A DNA stretch of 64,000 nt from a virus: positions 62,001 to 126,000 of the IMG/VR virus record IMGVR_UViG_3300028840_002431; one strand, given 5' to 3'. The translations under genes and the position numbers were made by a program. The notes beneath the pieces were generated by a model. That model ran no database searches. It had not been told where the DNA came from and worked only from the letters and a program-made list of their open reading frames with translations. This document shows, in pieces, positions 53,242 to 61,983 of the stretch (positions are counted from its first letter, which is position 1; the number at the start of each line of letters is the position of its first letter).

Positions 53242-53832
53242 GACCGGTGGGCGTAGGCCCCATTCAGCACTAGGATGGTTTCGAATCACGTCCAAGTAAA
53301 ACTCGCGCCCCTCCTCGCACGGGATGATCCACGGACTGACATCAACCAACAGTGCGTGGTTGACGAGTAGCACCCGTCCGACCTTCCCGTTGTACAACTC
53401 GTAAGGATGTATGTTCTCGAACTCGCTGTGTAACGACCAGAGTTCGTTCACTTTCCAATTCAGGGTGACAGACTTCTTGGTTCGCAGAGCGTTGATCGTC
53501 CTTTGGACGGAACGATTCCAGGCCCACATACAATACGGAACATGCTGGGCCTCCAATATAGGGTTGAGTCCAATTTTGACATTACGCTTACGGAGCTTCT
53601 CAGCTAAAGGGTGGTCCCGCAATAACAGCCTGTGCGTGGCGTGCGGTAATGCGAACCGGCTCTCGGCCGCCATCCGGATAGCATAGATAACAGCCTCCCG
53701 GTGCCCGTCGTAAACGAGAGTCCCAGGCTCGCTTGGACCCGGTTGCGGATCAATCATATTCGACTCCACAATGAAGTCGTGGACCCAATCCTTGGTCAAC
53801 TCGGCCTGATAGAGTAGTTCTGACTCTTCCAC
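53227..53832 (-). CDS. hypothetical protein, 201 aa
   Basis: Contains LVYDGHREAVIYAIRMAAES and VPYCMWAWNRSVQRTINALR; mainly helical. No family recognised. Two bases separate it from the ribbon-helix-helix-like gene upstream. Confidence 0.65.
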   Translation of the reverse strand: MEESELLYQAELTKDWVHDFIVESNMIDPQPGPSEPGTLVYDGHREAVIYAIRMAAESRFALPHATHRLLLRDHPLAEKLRKRNVKIGLNPILEAQHVPYCMWAWNRSVQRTINALRTKKSVTLNWKVNELWSLHSEFENIHPYELYNGKVGRVLLVNHALLVDVSPWIIPCEEGREFYLDVIRNHPSAEWGLRPPVLASS

Positions 53833-53833
53833 A

Positions 53834-54127
53834 CTACCTCGGTTTTATAATCTTCCGTGGCGTTGTATCCCGTTTAGCCACTTGCATGAGGTGGCGAATC
53901 TCTCGTTCCTGGGTTTTTGTAGGCCCCCGGACAGTCAGTTGCGTAAGAGGTGTAGACCAGCCGTAATAACGTGCCTCTGACTTCAAACCCTCTTCCAGTA
54001 TCCATTGTAGATAGGTCTGGTACCCTATCTCGTGGTAGGCCGCGCCTTGTCGTAACGCTTTGAGCACGTCAGGCTTGAGCCTTATTTTAACGTGTACCCT
54101 GGAAGCCGGTTTACGTTTTGACGCCAT
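53834..54127 (-). CDS. ribbon-helix-helix (CopG/BrnA-like) regulator, 97 aa
   Basis: Start at ATG 54127: MASKRKPASRVHVKIRLKPD, then VLKALRQGAAYHEIGYQTYL and QWILEEGL, the strand-helix-helix of RHH repressors. Often paired with a toxin, but the partner at 53227 is not a recognised toxin. The ATG follows CGGTGTAGAG by 8 nt. Confidence 0.65.
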   Translation of the reverse strand: MASKRKPASRVHVKIRLKPDVLKALRQGAAYHEIGYQTYLQWILEEGLKSEARYYGWSTPLTQLTVRGPTKTQEREIRHLMQVAKRDTTPRKIIKPR

Positions 54128-54752
54128 GGACGACTCTACACCGCTGTTAGAAACAATGGAATACGGACAGCTTACTGTTGAAACCTTGGACGACGTGACC
54201 CCTCGATTGAGAGAGTTCACCGTCGATCTTATCAAGCGGCTCCGCGCCTGTGAAATCGATGTGGAGACAACGACAGTTTACCTATTAAACTCCACGGACC
54301 ATCCAATCGAAGTACCGTCCTCAGGGGACGGCGTTCCTATTGAGATGAATTTTGACGCGACGCTGCCGGTCTGGGCACCAGAACCCAGAGCGAGACTTCA
54401 AGCCAGTTTTAATCACGGGAGACGTTACTACTTCGTAGAACGGGGCAAGAAGGCCAGTAACGCCAAGTTCGCCATGGCCAGGGTGTTAAAACGCTTTCTC
54501 ACAGAGATCAAGATAGAGGAACGTAAGCGGCGACTGGCAGTAGAAAAAGAAGAGAAAGCCGTCCAAGCAGCGCAGCGTTTCAAGGTCATGGCGGAAGAGC
54601 TTGGAATCCCCATGGCCGGGGACCCACCCCAGATTAAGAAGGGGAACGTCCAGGTATCGTGCCAGCCTCAAAAATCGACCGAAGTGCGCCTCTCCATAAG
54701 TATTCCCCACGCCCAAGCCGTTGAAATCATTACTAAATACATGAAAGAATAG
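54126..54752 (+). CDS. hypothetical protein, 208 aa
   Basis: Start at 54126 shares the palindrome CCATGG with the divergent gene's start; ATG 54156 (MEYGQLTVETLDD) is an alternative that clears the opposing promoter element. Ends with coiled-coil helices (EERKRRLAVEKEEKAVQAA) and a small domain. No family recognised. Confidence 0.65.
   Translation: MDDSTPLLETMEYGQLTVETLDDVTPRLREFTVDLIKRLRACEIDVETTTVYLLNSTDHPIEVPSSGDGVPIEMNFDATLPVWAPEPRARLQASFNHGRRYYFVERGKKASNAKFAMARVLKRFLTEIKIEERKRRLAVEKEEKAVQAAQRFKVMAEELGIPMAGDPPQIKKGNVQVSCQPQKSTEVRLSISIPHAQAVEIITKYMKE
54136..54143 (-). promoter_or_regulatory. CGGTGTAG promoter-like element
   Basis: Eight bases before ATG 54127; it lies inside the 5' end of the divergent gene if that starts at 54126. 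Confidence 0.45.
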
Positions 54753-54821
54753 ATTCCGCCTTAGGTTAATTACCGCCGCTGTGTAATTCCGGGTAGGAGA
54801 GAAGTTTTATGTTGGAGGCTT

Positions 54822-55370
54822 ATGGCGGAAAAGAAAGCTGAACAGGTGGCCTTGTTGGACCTGGATGGTTCGCTGGCCGACTTCGACGCCCGCATGAAGG
54901 AGAAGCTGTTGGAGTTGCAATCGCCGGGTGAACCCACGGGTTCATCTGACTGGATAAGCGCCCGCAGAGATCTCATCAAACGACAACCTGGGTTCTGGAT
55001 GTCCCTGGCTCCCATTCCCTTCGGTATCAGCCTCTACCATCTGTTGGGAGAACTGGGCTACACCCGGATGATCCTGACAAAAGGTCCGAGAACCAACACG
55101 GGTGCGTGGGCCGAAAAAGTGGCGTGGTGTCTTGAGCATGTCCCCGAAGCCGACATCACGATCACTCAAGACAAGGGCCTTGTCTACGGCAAGGTGCTCT
55201 ACGATGACTGGGTGCCGTACATTACCCGGTGGTTAGAATGGCGTCCGAGAGGCAAGGTGCTCATGCTCGACGCGGCCCACAACAGCGAATTTGAACACCC
55301 AAACGTGCTGCGTTGCTATCGAGACCCCCTCGAAACACAACGAAGCGAGATCCTGGAGTTTCTGAGGTGA
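54822..55370 (+). CDS. HAD-family 5'-deoxynucleotidase-like protein, 182 aa
   Basis: Begins MAEKKAEQVALLDLDGSLAD: the DxDG nucleophile motif of HAD phosphatases. Later ILTKGPRTNTGAWAEKVAWC and ITQDKGLVYGKVLYDDW supply the Thr/Lys and the final Asp. This order fits 5'(3')-deoxyribonucleotidases, which remove phosphate from dNMPs. Close to dcd in a nucleotide-metabolism neighbourhood. Confidence 0.83.
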   Translation: MAEKKAEQVALLDLDGSLADFDARMKEKLLELQSPGEPTGSSDWISARRDLIKRQPGFWMSLAPIPFGISLYHLLGELGYTRMILTKGPRTNTGAWAEKVAWCLEHVPEADITITQDKGLVYGKVLYDDWVPYITRWLEWRPRGKVLMLDAAHNSEFEHPNVLRCYRDPLETQRSEILEFLR

Positions 55371-55373
55371 GTT

Positions 55374-55736
55374 ATGAACGCAAACAAGGACCCCGCCGAA
55401 AGGCGCGAACACCAATTCCCGTTGGGATCGTTGGTCAAAGTCAAGGTGGATTTGACGCAACGGAATACGGACGACAACATCAAAATCAATCTCGTCGGGG
55501 ACTGCCAGCTATACATCGTCGGCCACCTCTTCGACAGTTCTGGTGAACCCTTCTACATGGTCTCCGACCTGCCTGTGGCCTACCCGGTGGACGAAGACTC
55601 TCAAAGCTGGTCCCGGCTAACATTCAGTTCCATGGCCACAGTCCTGGAGTATTTCTTCGAGGACGAGGTGGAACTTCTCGACAAGAAACCTCGTACCCTC
55701 TGTCCGACCTTGCACAACTGGCTCGAAAAGGAGTAA
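55374..55736 (+). CDS. hypothetical protein, 120 aa
   Basis: Begins MNANKDPAERREHQFPLGSL; beta-rich (QLYIVGHLFDSSGEPFYMVS). Three bases after the nucleotidase gene, so co-transcribed. Function unknown. Confidence 0.65.
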   Translation: MNANKDPAERREHQFPLGSLVKVKVDLTQRNTDDNIKINLVGDCQLYIVGHLFDSSGEPFYMVSDLPVAYPVDEDSQSWSRLTFSSMATVLEYFFEDEVELLDKKPRTLCPTLHNWLEKE

Positions 55737-55739
55737 CAC

Positions 55740-56279
55740 ATGGGACTATCCGTTTACGTAAGAACCTATATCGCCGTGGAAGCGTCTCTGTCATCGTTTT
55801 TCACGGACACAGGGGAACGAACCGCCATCTGCACCCGGTACGAGTGTCACGAGGTCAGCGAGACCGCGAAGTTCTGCGAGCATTGCGGAGCAGCGGTAGG
55901 GCAAAAGGCCACAATGAAACCCACAGAAGCTTTCGCGGCTTTCTGTGAAAAGGCCGGGGCCACCCCAGAGAGCGCCTTCGAGCAACTGAAAGATGGTGAT
56001 TGGGAGTGGTCTAACGACGAGGGAGAGAGCCACCCGGTCGGCTGGTACGCCGTCAATCCGGTGGAAGATTCCGAGAGCCGGGGAGAACGGCTCATGGCTC
56101 TGGGTGTCCGACTGGTGAACCACAACTTGGACGGGTGGGTCCGCGAAGCCAGGGTAGACGAACTATCCTACACAGCCAGCGACCTCACGAAGCTCTCCAG
56201 GATCGTCCTCGAACTGATGTCCGAGTTAAGGATCGACGGCACACCCAAGCTATATGTCCAGGGCTATATGTCCTACTAA
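55740..56279 (+). CDS. zinc-ribbon protein, 179 aa
   Basis: CTRYECHEVSETAKFCEHCG near residue 32 forms a double-zinc-ribbon-like site; the rest is alpha/beta with a helical end. Third gene of the plus-strand operon; its end overlaps the convergent large gene by 4 nt. Confidence 0.65.
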   Translation: MGLSVYVRTYIAVEASLSSFFTDTGERTAICTRYECHEVSETAKFCEHCGAAVGQKATMKPTEAFAAFCEKAGATPESAFEQLKDGDWEWSNDEGESHPVGWYAVNPVEDSESRGERLMALGVRLVNHNLDGWVREARVDELSYTASDLTKLSRIVLELMSELRIDGTPKLYVQGYMSY

Positions 56280-58423
56280 CCTTCTGGCACTACCTCTAGG
56301 TCGTCGGGCTGGACTCTACTGACCCGCCTCCGGTCGCCCTCCTCCTCTTGTATCGTCAGACCCTTACTGGAGTGGTGGACGACCTTCCACAAAGTACCGG
56401 CAGCGTACCCTTCTTCTCCGGTGGTGGCGATTGCTCGAACGAGTCTCACCCGCTTGCCGAGAAATTTCTCATGCTGCTTCCGGCGTTCATAAGCTAAACG
56501 ACCCGCCCATGTGCTGGTCTTTGGGGCTGGTTCCGGTGGCTCCGGTACCTTGCGGTTCCCAGCATGATACTCTTCGGCTTCCAGCAACCACGGTGCCCAT
56601 TGTAGATACTCAGCGCGGGTACGTGGGTCTTCAAAGAACCGCCGAAAATCTCCCGGTGTGTAGGCGTCTACGTTGAACACTTGATCCTGGTCGATGGTCG
56701 CCGTTGTCCGGAACTTCTTGCCGTAGTTGTCGTAGGTCGTACCATCCCGGTGCCACGCATACACACACCGTTTTTTACGAGGCTCGTACTTCGCGACTCG
56801 TTCAAGCATGGCGGGGCCTGGATTGCCGTACTGGTTCCGACGCTTCTCGCCATGCTCTTCGTCAGCGAGCCAAGCCCTATGCTGGCCCACAGTCACAGAC
56901 CCCGTTTTGAGGCTCGCGTTCACCCGCTTGTGATACGCCGCGAAGTCTGGCTTCTCGCCTCCAACCAGGGCGCGGCTCGCGTCATAGACAAACTCCAAGG
57001 CTTGGCTGGAACCACCACGGGACCAGATCTTCCACGGAGGGTGGGGGTGCAAGACGGGCGACCGATCCAACAAGCCCTGAATGATGATACCGATCCGGTT
57101 ATATTGCCGCATCTCGTCAGCGATTTTCTTTTGGATGTCGTCGTAGTAGATGTTGTCCGTCTCAAACGGCTCGTAGTTACGGCTGGGGTCGTCGGACCAG
57201 AAATGCGGAAGCCAAGGCTCCCTTTCGTCGAAGTCCTCGCCCGCTGCTTTGGCGGCTTTCTTGCGGTCCCTCCAAGCCTTGTGCTTAGCCTTATGTTCTC
57301 TCTTGGCTGTCTTGTGCTCGGCTTCTTTACGTTTGTGTTCCTCGATAAGCCCCTGATACTGGTCATCGGTAATAATCTGATCGACTCTGCCCGCAAAGGT
57401 CTTCGCCCAAAGTTTGGTTCCCGCAGTCAACCAGTGGTGGTTGGTGTCTGGGAACAGTTGCTCACCAAACTCCAACTGAGTGTTCATGCGGTAAATCTTC
57501 TCGCCGTTCCGAATGTAGAGAAAGGTTAGCCTGTCAGCTTCCATTTCCGCGACGGCTCTAAAGAAATCGATGTACGAGTGGATTTCCCGGTACTTATCGT
57601 GCCGTCGGACTCGGAACGCCACGATGCAACGAGGGAAGGGTAGGATACGGTCGCGGTGTTCGGGTTGGGCGAGCCAGGAATCGAAAGCACGAAGATCTTT
57701 AAACTCCATACCCCCGGCTTGGTACTCAACAAGACACTCCTCGTCCATGTAGCACCGACGCTGCATGAGCCTGATCTTCTCAGTCATCTTGGCAGGTTCG
57801 CCGTCAACGATCAGTTCTACCTCCTCGGTCAAACCCGCGTATAGTTCCACATTGAAGATGCGATTCTCGATGAGGTCGAGCGCCCCTTTCATTTGCTTGA
57901 CCTGGGCACGCATCGGAAGGGTCTCGGCTTTCATCCATTTTGCGAGACTCCTGTTGGCGTCTTCGATCTCCTTGAACAGTTCCGGGAGTTCCTGGTCCTT
58001 AGCCTTAATAAGAGCGGTCTTATAGGCACCCACGTCCACGTTGGTGTCGAGCTTGGCCAGGGCGTGTCCCTCAGACTCGCCCGAAGGCAAAGCGGCGGAG
58101 GAGCCAACCCCAAGGCGAGCAGTCAACGCTTCGACCTCTGCCATGAGACGGCGGACTTCTTCTTTCTGTCCGTGGATGTTTTGTTGAATCACCCGCGAAG
58201 CATCTGGTTCCAGGCGGCACTCGGAATGGAATTGATCCACATGGACACGCACGGTCGAGCCGTCGATGCTGGTGATCTCTGTGTAGTTAGATCCCAGATG
58301 TGTGACGCACCCTAACCACTCTTCATCGTCGTCTGTAACCCAATACCACTGGGCCAGTTTTGCGTCGTCGTCAACAACGGTCTCAGCCGTCGAAGAGTTA
58401 TCTATCTTCTTGAGTTTGGTCAC
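56276..58423 (-). CDS. large hypothetical protein with coiled coils, 715 aa
   Basis: Parts visible: an SH3-like beta start (VTDDDEEWLGCVTHLGSNY), a coiled coil (residues 85-110), a helical middle, a second very basic coiled coil near 370-400 (EHKTAKREHKAKHKAWRDRK), and a C-terminal SH3-like barrel (KRVRLVRAIATTGEEGYAAG). No catalytic motif recognised. It sits beside the GHKL-protease gene on the opposite strand. Confidence 0.72.
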   Translation of the reverse strand: MTKLKKIDNSSTAETVVDDDAKLAQWYWVTDDDEEWLGCVTHLGSNYTEITSIDGSTVRVHVDQFHSECRLEPDASRVIQQNIHGQKEEVRRLMAEVEALTARLGVGSSAALPSGESEGHALAKLDTNVDVGAYKTALIKAKDQELPELFKEIEDANRSLAKWMKAETLPMRAQVKQMKGALDLIENRIFNVELYAGLTEEVELIVDGEPAKMTEKIRLMQRRCYMDEECLVEYQAGGMEFKDLRAFDSWLAQPEHRDRILPFPRCIVAFRVRRHDKYREIHSYIDFFRAVAEMEADRLTFLYIRNGEKIYRMNTQLEFGEQLFPDTNHHWLTAGTKLWAKTFAGRVDQIITDDQYQGLIEEHKRKEAEHKTAKREHKAKHKAWRDRKKAAKAAGEDFDEREPWLPHFWSDDPSRNYEPFETDNIYYDDIQKKIADEMRQYNRIGIIIQGLLDRSPVLHPHPPWKIWSRGGSSQALEFVYDASRALVGGEKPDFAAYHKRVNASLKTGSVTVGQHRAWLADEEHGEKRRNQYGNPGPAMLERVAKYEPRKKRCVYAWHRDGTTYDNYGKKFRTTATIDQDQVFNVDAYTPGDFRRFFEDPRTRAEYLQWAPWLLEAEEYHAGNRKVPEPPEPAPKTSTWAGRLAYERRKQHEKFLGKRVRLVRAIATTGEEGYAAGTLWKVVHHSSKGLTIQEEEGDRRRVSRVQPDDLEVVPEG

Positions 58424-58574
58424 GGGGGCTTACCTATACTACGCCAGAAGCCCCAGGAATCTAAGAAAAATATTTTCCCTTTAGATTACCAGGACTTCCG
58501 GTGTACTACCTGGGATTAACACACCTGACGACCGCAAACAATCCTGGAATCAGGTTGACTTCGCAGGAACAGAC

Positions 58575-58619
58575 CGGGACTAATAGAACTCTCAAACCAC
58601 GGCTACTAGAACGCTCAAA
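58575..58619. repeat. direct repeats in a promoter region
   Basis: ATAGAACTCTCAAA and CTAGAACGCTCAAA, 28 nt apart, lie upstream of the sigma-70-type promoter; a possible activator or repressor site. Confidence 0.4.
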
Positions 58620-58655
58620 TTTATATAATCTATTCCCTGCGCCATTTTCGTCAAT

Positions 58656-58684
58656 TTGACTTTTTATATTATCTATGCTACACT
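58656..58684 (+). promoter_or_regulatory. sigma-70-type promoter
   Basis: TTGACT, 17-nt AT-rich spacer, TACACT. It drives the GHKL-protease gene, whose ribosome site CGGAGGAG lies 9 nt before the ATG. This is unlike the GGTGTAAT elements and suggests expression by the host polymerase. The 300-nt gap 58424-58729 holds no gene. Confidence 0.65.
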
Positions 58685-58729
58685 TAAAAATAATGGAAGA
58701 TCAGATCACACTCAAATCGGAGGAGAAAG

Positions 58730-60217
58730 ATGACGAGACCTACGTTTGATGTTTCTAAGAAGGGGCTGGCGAAGACACTGACCAGACGCCCTATCGAGTT
58801 CGTCGTTCTGGAGTTAATTCAGAACGCCCTCGATGAAGACTCGACCCGTGTAGAGGTCGGAGTACACCCGGTCCCCGACAAGCGTGGCCTTTATACATTA
58901 CACGTCGAGGACGACAACCCGGAAGGGTTCAAAGACTTGAGCCACGCATACACACTCTTCGCGGAGTCGCTCAAAGGTTCCAATCCGGACCAGCGCGGGC
59001 GCTACAATCTCGGAGAGAAACTGGTCATCGCCGTGTGCCAGTATTCTTACATCCGGACCACGACCGGGACCGTAGAGTTCAAGGACGACCAACGGTTCCA
59101 TCGCCGCGAGCGTACCGAGAAAGGTTCCATCTTCCACGGCGAGATTCGGTTAAAGAAGGATGACTTGGCTCGCATCGAAGAAGCCGTGCGCCAGACCATC
59201 ATGCCGCCCGGTATCGAAATCTGGTTCAACGGTCGGATGAACGACGAGTGGCGACCCGAGAAAACGTTCGAAGCCACGCTGGCCACCGAGAAGACCGACG
59301 AAGAAGGCTACCTACGCCGGACCCGTCGGAAGACCAAGATCGAGGTCTACGAAGCCGACGGCGAAGCCCAACTTTACGAGATGGGTATCCCGGTCGTGGC
59401 CATTGACTGTGCGTGGCACATCAACGTCTGCCAAAAGGTCCCCCTCAACGTGGACCGGGACAACGTGACGCCCGCCTACATGAGGGAACTCCTCGCTCTC
59501 GTGCTCAACGAGATGCACGAGGAACTGGACGAGGACAACGCCAGGAGCGCCTGGGTTGACGAAGCCCTGGAGACCGGAGACATCAACAACGACGCCGTGG
59601 ACGCCGTCCTCACCGCCCGCTACGGAGAGAAACGAGTCGTTGCCGACCCCAGCGACCCGGAAGGCACGAAGCTCGCGGTGTCCAAAGGCTACAGTGTCAT
59701 CCAAGCCGGGTCCTTCAACAAAGCCCAGTGGGAAAACATCCGACAGAGCGGGGCCGTGCTCCCGGCCGGGAAAGTGACCCCCAGCCCCAAAGCTTGGTCC
59801 GACGACCCGGACGCGAAGATGGCCGACTACATCCCCGAAGACAAATGGTCGCCGGGCATGAAGCGGGTGGCCGTCTACGCCCGGAGACTCGCCTACCTCC
59901 TCATGGACGAGTCGAGCCTGACGGTTTCCTACGTCAGGGTGCCCAACAACTGGTCCGCCTGTTACGGACCGGGCGAGCTTACCTTCAACCTCCGGTGGCG
60001 GAGTAAGCAGTGGTTCGAGGACGCCCACTTCCATATCGAGGATCTGGACAGCCTACTCATCCACGAGTTCGGACACCACTACAGTTCGGACCATCTGAGC
60101 AAGGCGTACCACCGGGCGCTGTGCGACCTGGGAGCCAAGCTCAAGTCGCTGGCCATGTCCGGCAAGCTCCGAGAGCCGGTAAAGAAGCTGAAGCCCAAGA
60201 AAGAGAAGGCTGCCTAA
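58730..60217 (+). CDS. GHKL ATPase fused to a zinc metallopeptidase, 495 aa
   Basis: N-terminal GHKL ATPase: FVVLELIQNALDEDSTRVEV (N box), LHVEDDNPEGF (G1) and RGRYNLGEKLVIAVCQ (G2). C-terminal zinc site SLLIHEFGHHYSSDHLSKAY with HExxH and a nearby SDH. The combination of an rIIA/MORC-like clamp ATPase with a peptidase is unusual; ATP binding may gate proteolysis. Its paralogue at 41887 keeps the ATPase but loses the first zinc His. Canonical promoter and ribosome site. Confidence 0.82.
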   Translation: MTRPTFDVSKKGLAKTLTRRPIEFVVLELIQNALDEDSTRVEVGVHPVPDKRGLYTLHVEDDNPEGFKDLSHAYTLFAESLKGSNPDQRGRYNLGEKLVIAVCQYSYIRTTTGTVEFKDDQRFHRRERTEKGSIFHGEIRLKKDDLARIEEAVRQTIMPPGIEIWFNGRMNDEWRPEKTFEATLATEKTDEEGYLRRTRRKTKIEVYEADGEAQLYEMGIPVVAIDCAWHINVCQKVPLNVDRDNVTPAYMRELLALVLNEMHEELDEDNARSAWVDEALETGDINNDAVDAVLTARYGEKRVVADPSDPEGTKLAVSKGYSVIQAGSFNKAQWENIRQSGAVLPAGKVTPSPKAWSDDPDAKMADYIPEDKWSPGMKRVAVYARRLAYLLMDESSLTVSYVRVPNNWSACYGPGELTFNLRWRSKQWFEDAHFHIEDLDSLLIHEFGHHYSSDHLSKAYHRALCDLGAKLKSLAMSGKLREPVKKLKPKKEKAA

Positions 60218-60393
60218 GTACGATTGTAGATGCTCTCCAGCTTCTTGAGTTGCTTGGCGGTGAGGTTCTGCCCTCTTTGAAGACGCTCCTCGATATTAAT
60301 CACGAAGTCCTCTTCCCACTCATCCAATTCGAAGTCCTCGTCTAACCGGAGGCAATCGTTGATGGCTCCTATCATATCCAGCGGCGTAGCCAT
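60214..60393 (-). CDS. small acidic protein, 59 aa
   Basis: Begins MATPLDMIGAINDCLRLDED and ends KKLESIYNRT. Starts within the stop (TGATG) of the upstream gene, giving good support by coupling. Ends 4 nt into the convergent GHKL gene. Confidence 0.6.
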   Translation of the reverse strand: MATPLDMIGAINDCLRLDEDFELDEWEEDFVINIEERLQRGQNLTAKQLKKLESIYNRT

Positions 60394-60614
60394 CAGTTGC
60401 TCTCCCGGTCTGGGAGGTCGAACAACTTGGAGAGGTCCTTCGTTATGTCCGCTTCCGTGCGCCCGTAGGTGATGACAGCCTGACCGTCCATCCTGAACGG
60501 CTGTAGGTCGATAACGATCTGCTTGCCCTGCCTCAGGAGTTCGAGGTTGGTTTCGGACAGACCCAGGATAACGACCGGCTTGCCTTCGTTGTTAGTGACG
60601 CCCAGTTTGATCAT
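60393..60614 (-). CDS. hypothetical protein, 73 aa
   Basis: Start at ATG 60614 (MIKLGVTNNEGKPVVILGLS). Beta-rich with KQIVIDLQPFRMDGQAVITY. Overlaps the upstream zinc protein gene by 23 nt and the downstream gene by 1 nt. Confidence 0.62.
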   Translation of the reverse strand: MIKLGVTNNEGKPVVILGLSETNLELLRQGKQIVIDLQPFRMDGQAVITYGRTEADITKDLSKLFDLPDRESN

Positions 60615-60993
60615 GCGAGCCAACCCTCCTGAAACAATCCAGTGGGCCGAGCACAAGACTTTGCCCACACACCGGACACGGGTCCCCGACCACAAGCCCG
60701 TCGTGCTTGCCGTGCTCCGGGCAGAAGACCTGGAACACAGCTTCGACTCTACCCCAACCGGGGACGCCGTTGTGTTCCTGGGTACCAGCCAACCCGTTGA
60801 GGACGCCTAACAAGCCGACGCCGAACTTACCCCCATCGGCTGCTACCTGGATTGTCGGGTGCTCAGCCAAGGCTTTGTTGCACGGGACTCTTGCCTCCGT
60901 CAGAGCGTAGACGGCTGCCGGGTCTGACTCCAACGCGCTGTTCATCACCTCGACGATGCGATCCGCTATCAGTTCATCAAGTTCTTTTTCCAT
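60592..60993 (-). CDS. zinc-site protein, 133 aa
   Basis: Begins MEKELDELIADRIVEVMNSA. A Cys/His set in VFQVFCPEHGKHDGLVVGDP and CPVCGQS probably binds zinc. First gene of a three-gene minus-strand operon. Confidence 0.65.
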   Translation of the reverse strand: MEKELDELIADRIVEVMNSALESDPAAVYALTEARVPCNKALAEHPTIQVAADGGKFGVGLLGVLNGLAGTQEHNGVPGWGRVEAVFQVFCPEHGKHDGLVVGDPCPVCGQSLVLGPLDCFRRVGSHDQTGRH

Positions 60994-61012
60994 GGCCTAC
61001 CTTACACCACCG

Positions 61013-61690
61013 TCACCGCTTCTCGAACCGATACCCGAAATACGCAATATCTTTAGCGTATCTCTTTTCCACAATCTCTCTCCGCTTCTCATTGTAGTAT
61101 TTACTGTAGTGTTCGTGGTCGGTCTTTAGTGTATGAGGAAGCGCTGTCTGAGGCAGTCCCAGATCCCGGCACACGCAATCAAAGTCTTCTTGGAGCCGCT
61201 CAAATTGAATAAACCGAAAGGGTGCCTCCACGCCCGGCTGTGTCACGAAGTCCAACACAGGGTCCAGCAATAACCCTTTCCCGGTACCTTGCTTCGGGAA
61301 CTGAGCTTCCGGTCTTCCATCTCTAGTTTCTATAATCCGGAACCAGTGGTCCAAGGACACACGCTCGTACACCTGACTATAATAAAAGTATCCGGAAACG
61401 ACACGATCCCACGGGTTACGAGCGGTAGCAAAAAAATAGAACCGTTTTAACGCTTTCGGGTCAAAAAGACGGGCAAAGTAATCCAGCCTCGCGTGTTTAA
61501 TATCGTCGCCAGAGATACGGACACACACATTATCGTTGTCGAAGTGTGGGTACGACGTTATAACCCCATCGGCGTAGGGAGTCAGAGCAACCTCTATGGA
61601 GTTCCCACCGGTTTTGGCCGGGTGTATAAATATAAAGTTGTGCTTGTAGGAAATCACCCCGCGTGCCTGAATATCTGGAACAGTCCACAC
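61013..61690 (-). CDS. sulfotransferase family protein, 225 aa
   Basis: PAPS-binding 5' loop FIFIHPAKTGGNSIEVALTP near residue 20 and the 3'-phosphate motif FFATARNPWDRVVSGYFYYS near 95, as in family 2 carbohydrate sulfotransferases. It would add sulfate to a sugar or surface polymer, perhaps to alter host glycans. A second, more diverged sulfotransferase-like gene is at 26710. Confidence 0.87.
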   Translation of the reverse strand: MWTVPDIQARGVISYKHNFIFIHPAKTGGNSIEVALTPYADGVITSYPHFDNDNVCVRISGDDIKHARLDYFARLFDPKALKRFYFFATARNPWDRVVSGYFYYSQVYERVSLDHWFRIIETRDGRPEAQFPKQGTGKGLLLDPVLDFVTQPGVEAPFRFIQFERLQEDFDCVCRDLGLPQTALPHTLKTDHEHYSKYYNEKRREIVEKRYAKDIAYFGYRFEKR

Positions 61691-61947
61691 CCTACTTGCG
61701 TGTAATACACCTTAAGCTTCTCGCCCTTCCAGTCATAATACTTGTCGAACGGTTCGTAGCGGACTGTGTCAGCATATAACTCTCTTCCGATAACCTTGCC
61801 TTCTTCGTCTCTTTTGTCTTTCCATCTCGTGCGAACAAAGACCAGTTTGCCCGTAGTGTTGGTATAACCCTTCTTTCCAAAAGACCTGAACACATAGGTC
61901 TTTCCAGCCCGGAGATCCTTGTACTGTTTGACTGGTACCTTCTTCAC
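61654..61947 (-). CDS. hypothetical protein, 97 aa
   Basis: Begins MKKVPVKQYKDLRAGKTYVF; basic and beta-rich, SH3-like pattern. Overlaps the sulfotransferase start by 37 nt. Function unknown. Confidence 0.62.
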   Translation of the reverse strand: MKKVPVKQYKDLRAGKTYVFRSFGKKGYTNTTGKLVFVRTRWKDKRDEEGKVIGRELYADTVRYEPFDKYYDWKGEKLKVYYTQVGCGLFQIFRHAG

Positions 61948-61983
61948 ACGGCGTAATACACCTTTTTTGGCGATCCTAGAACA

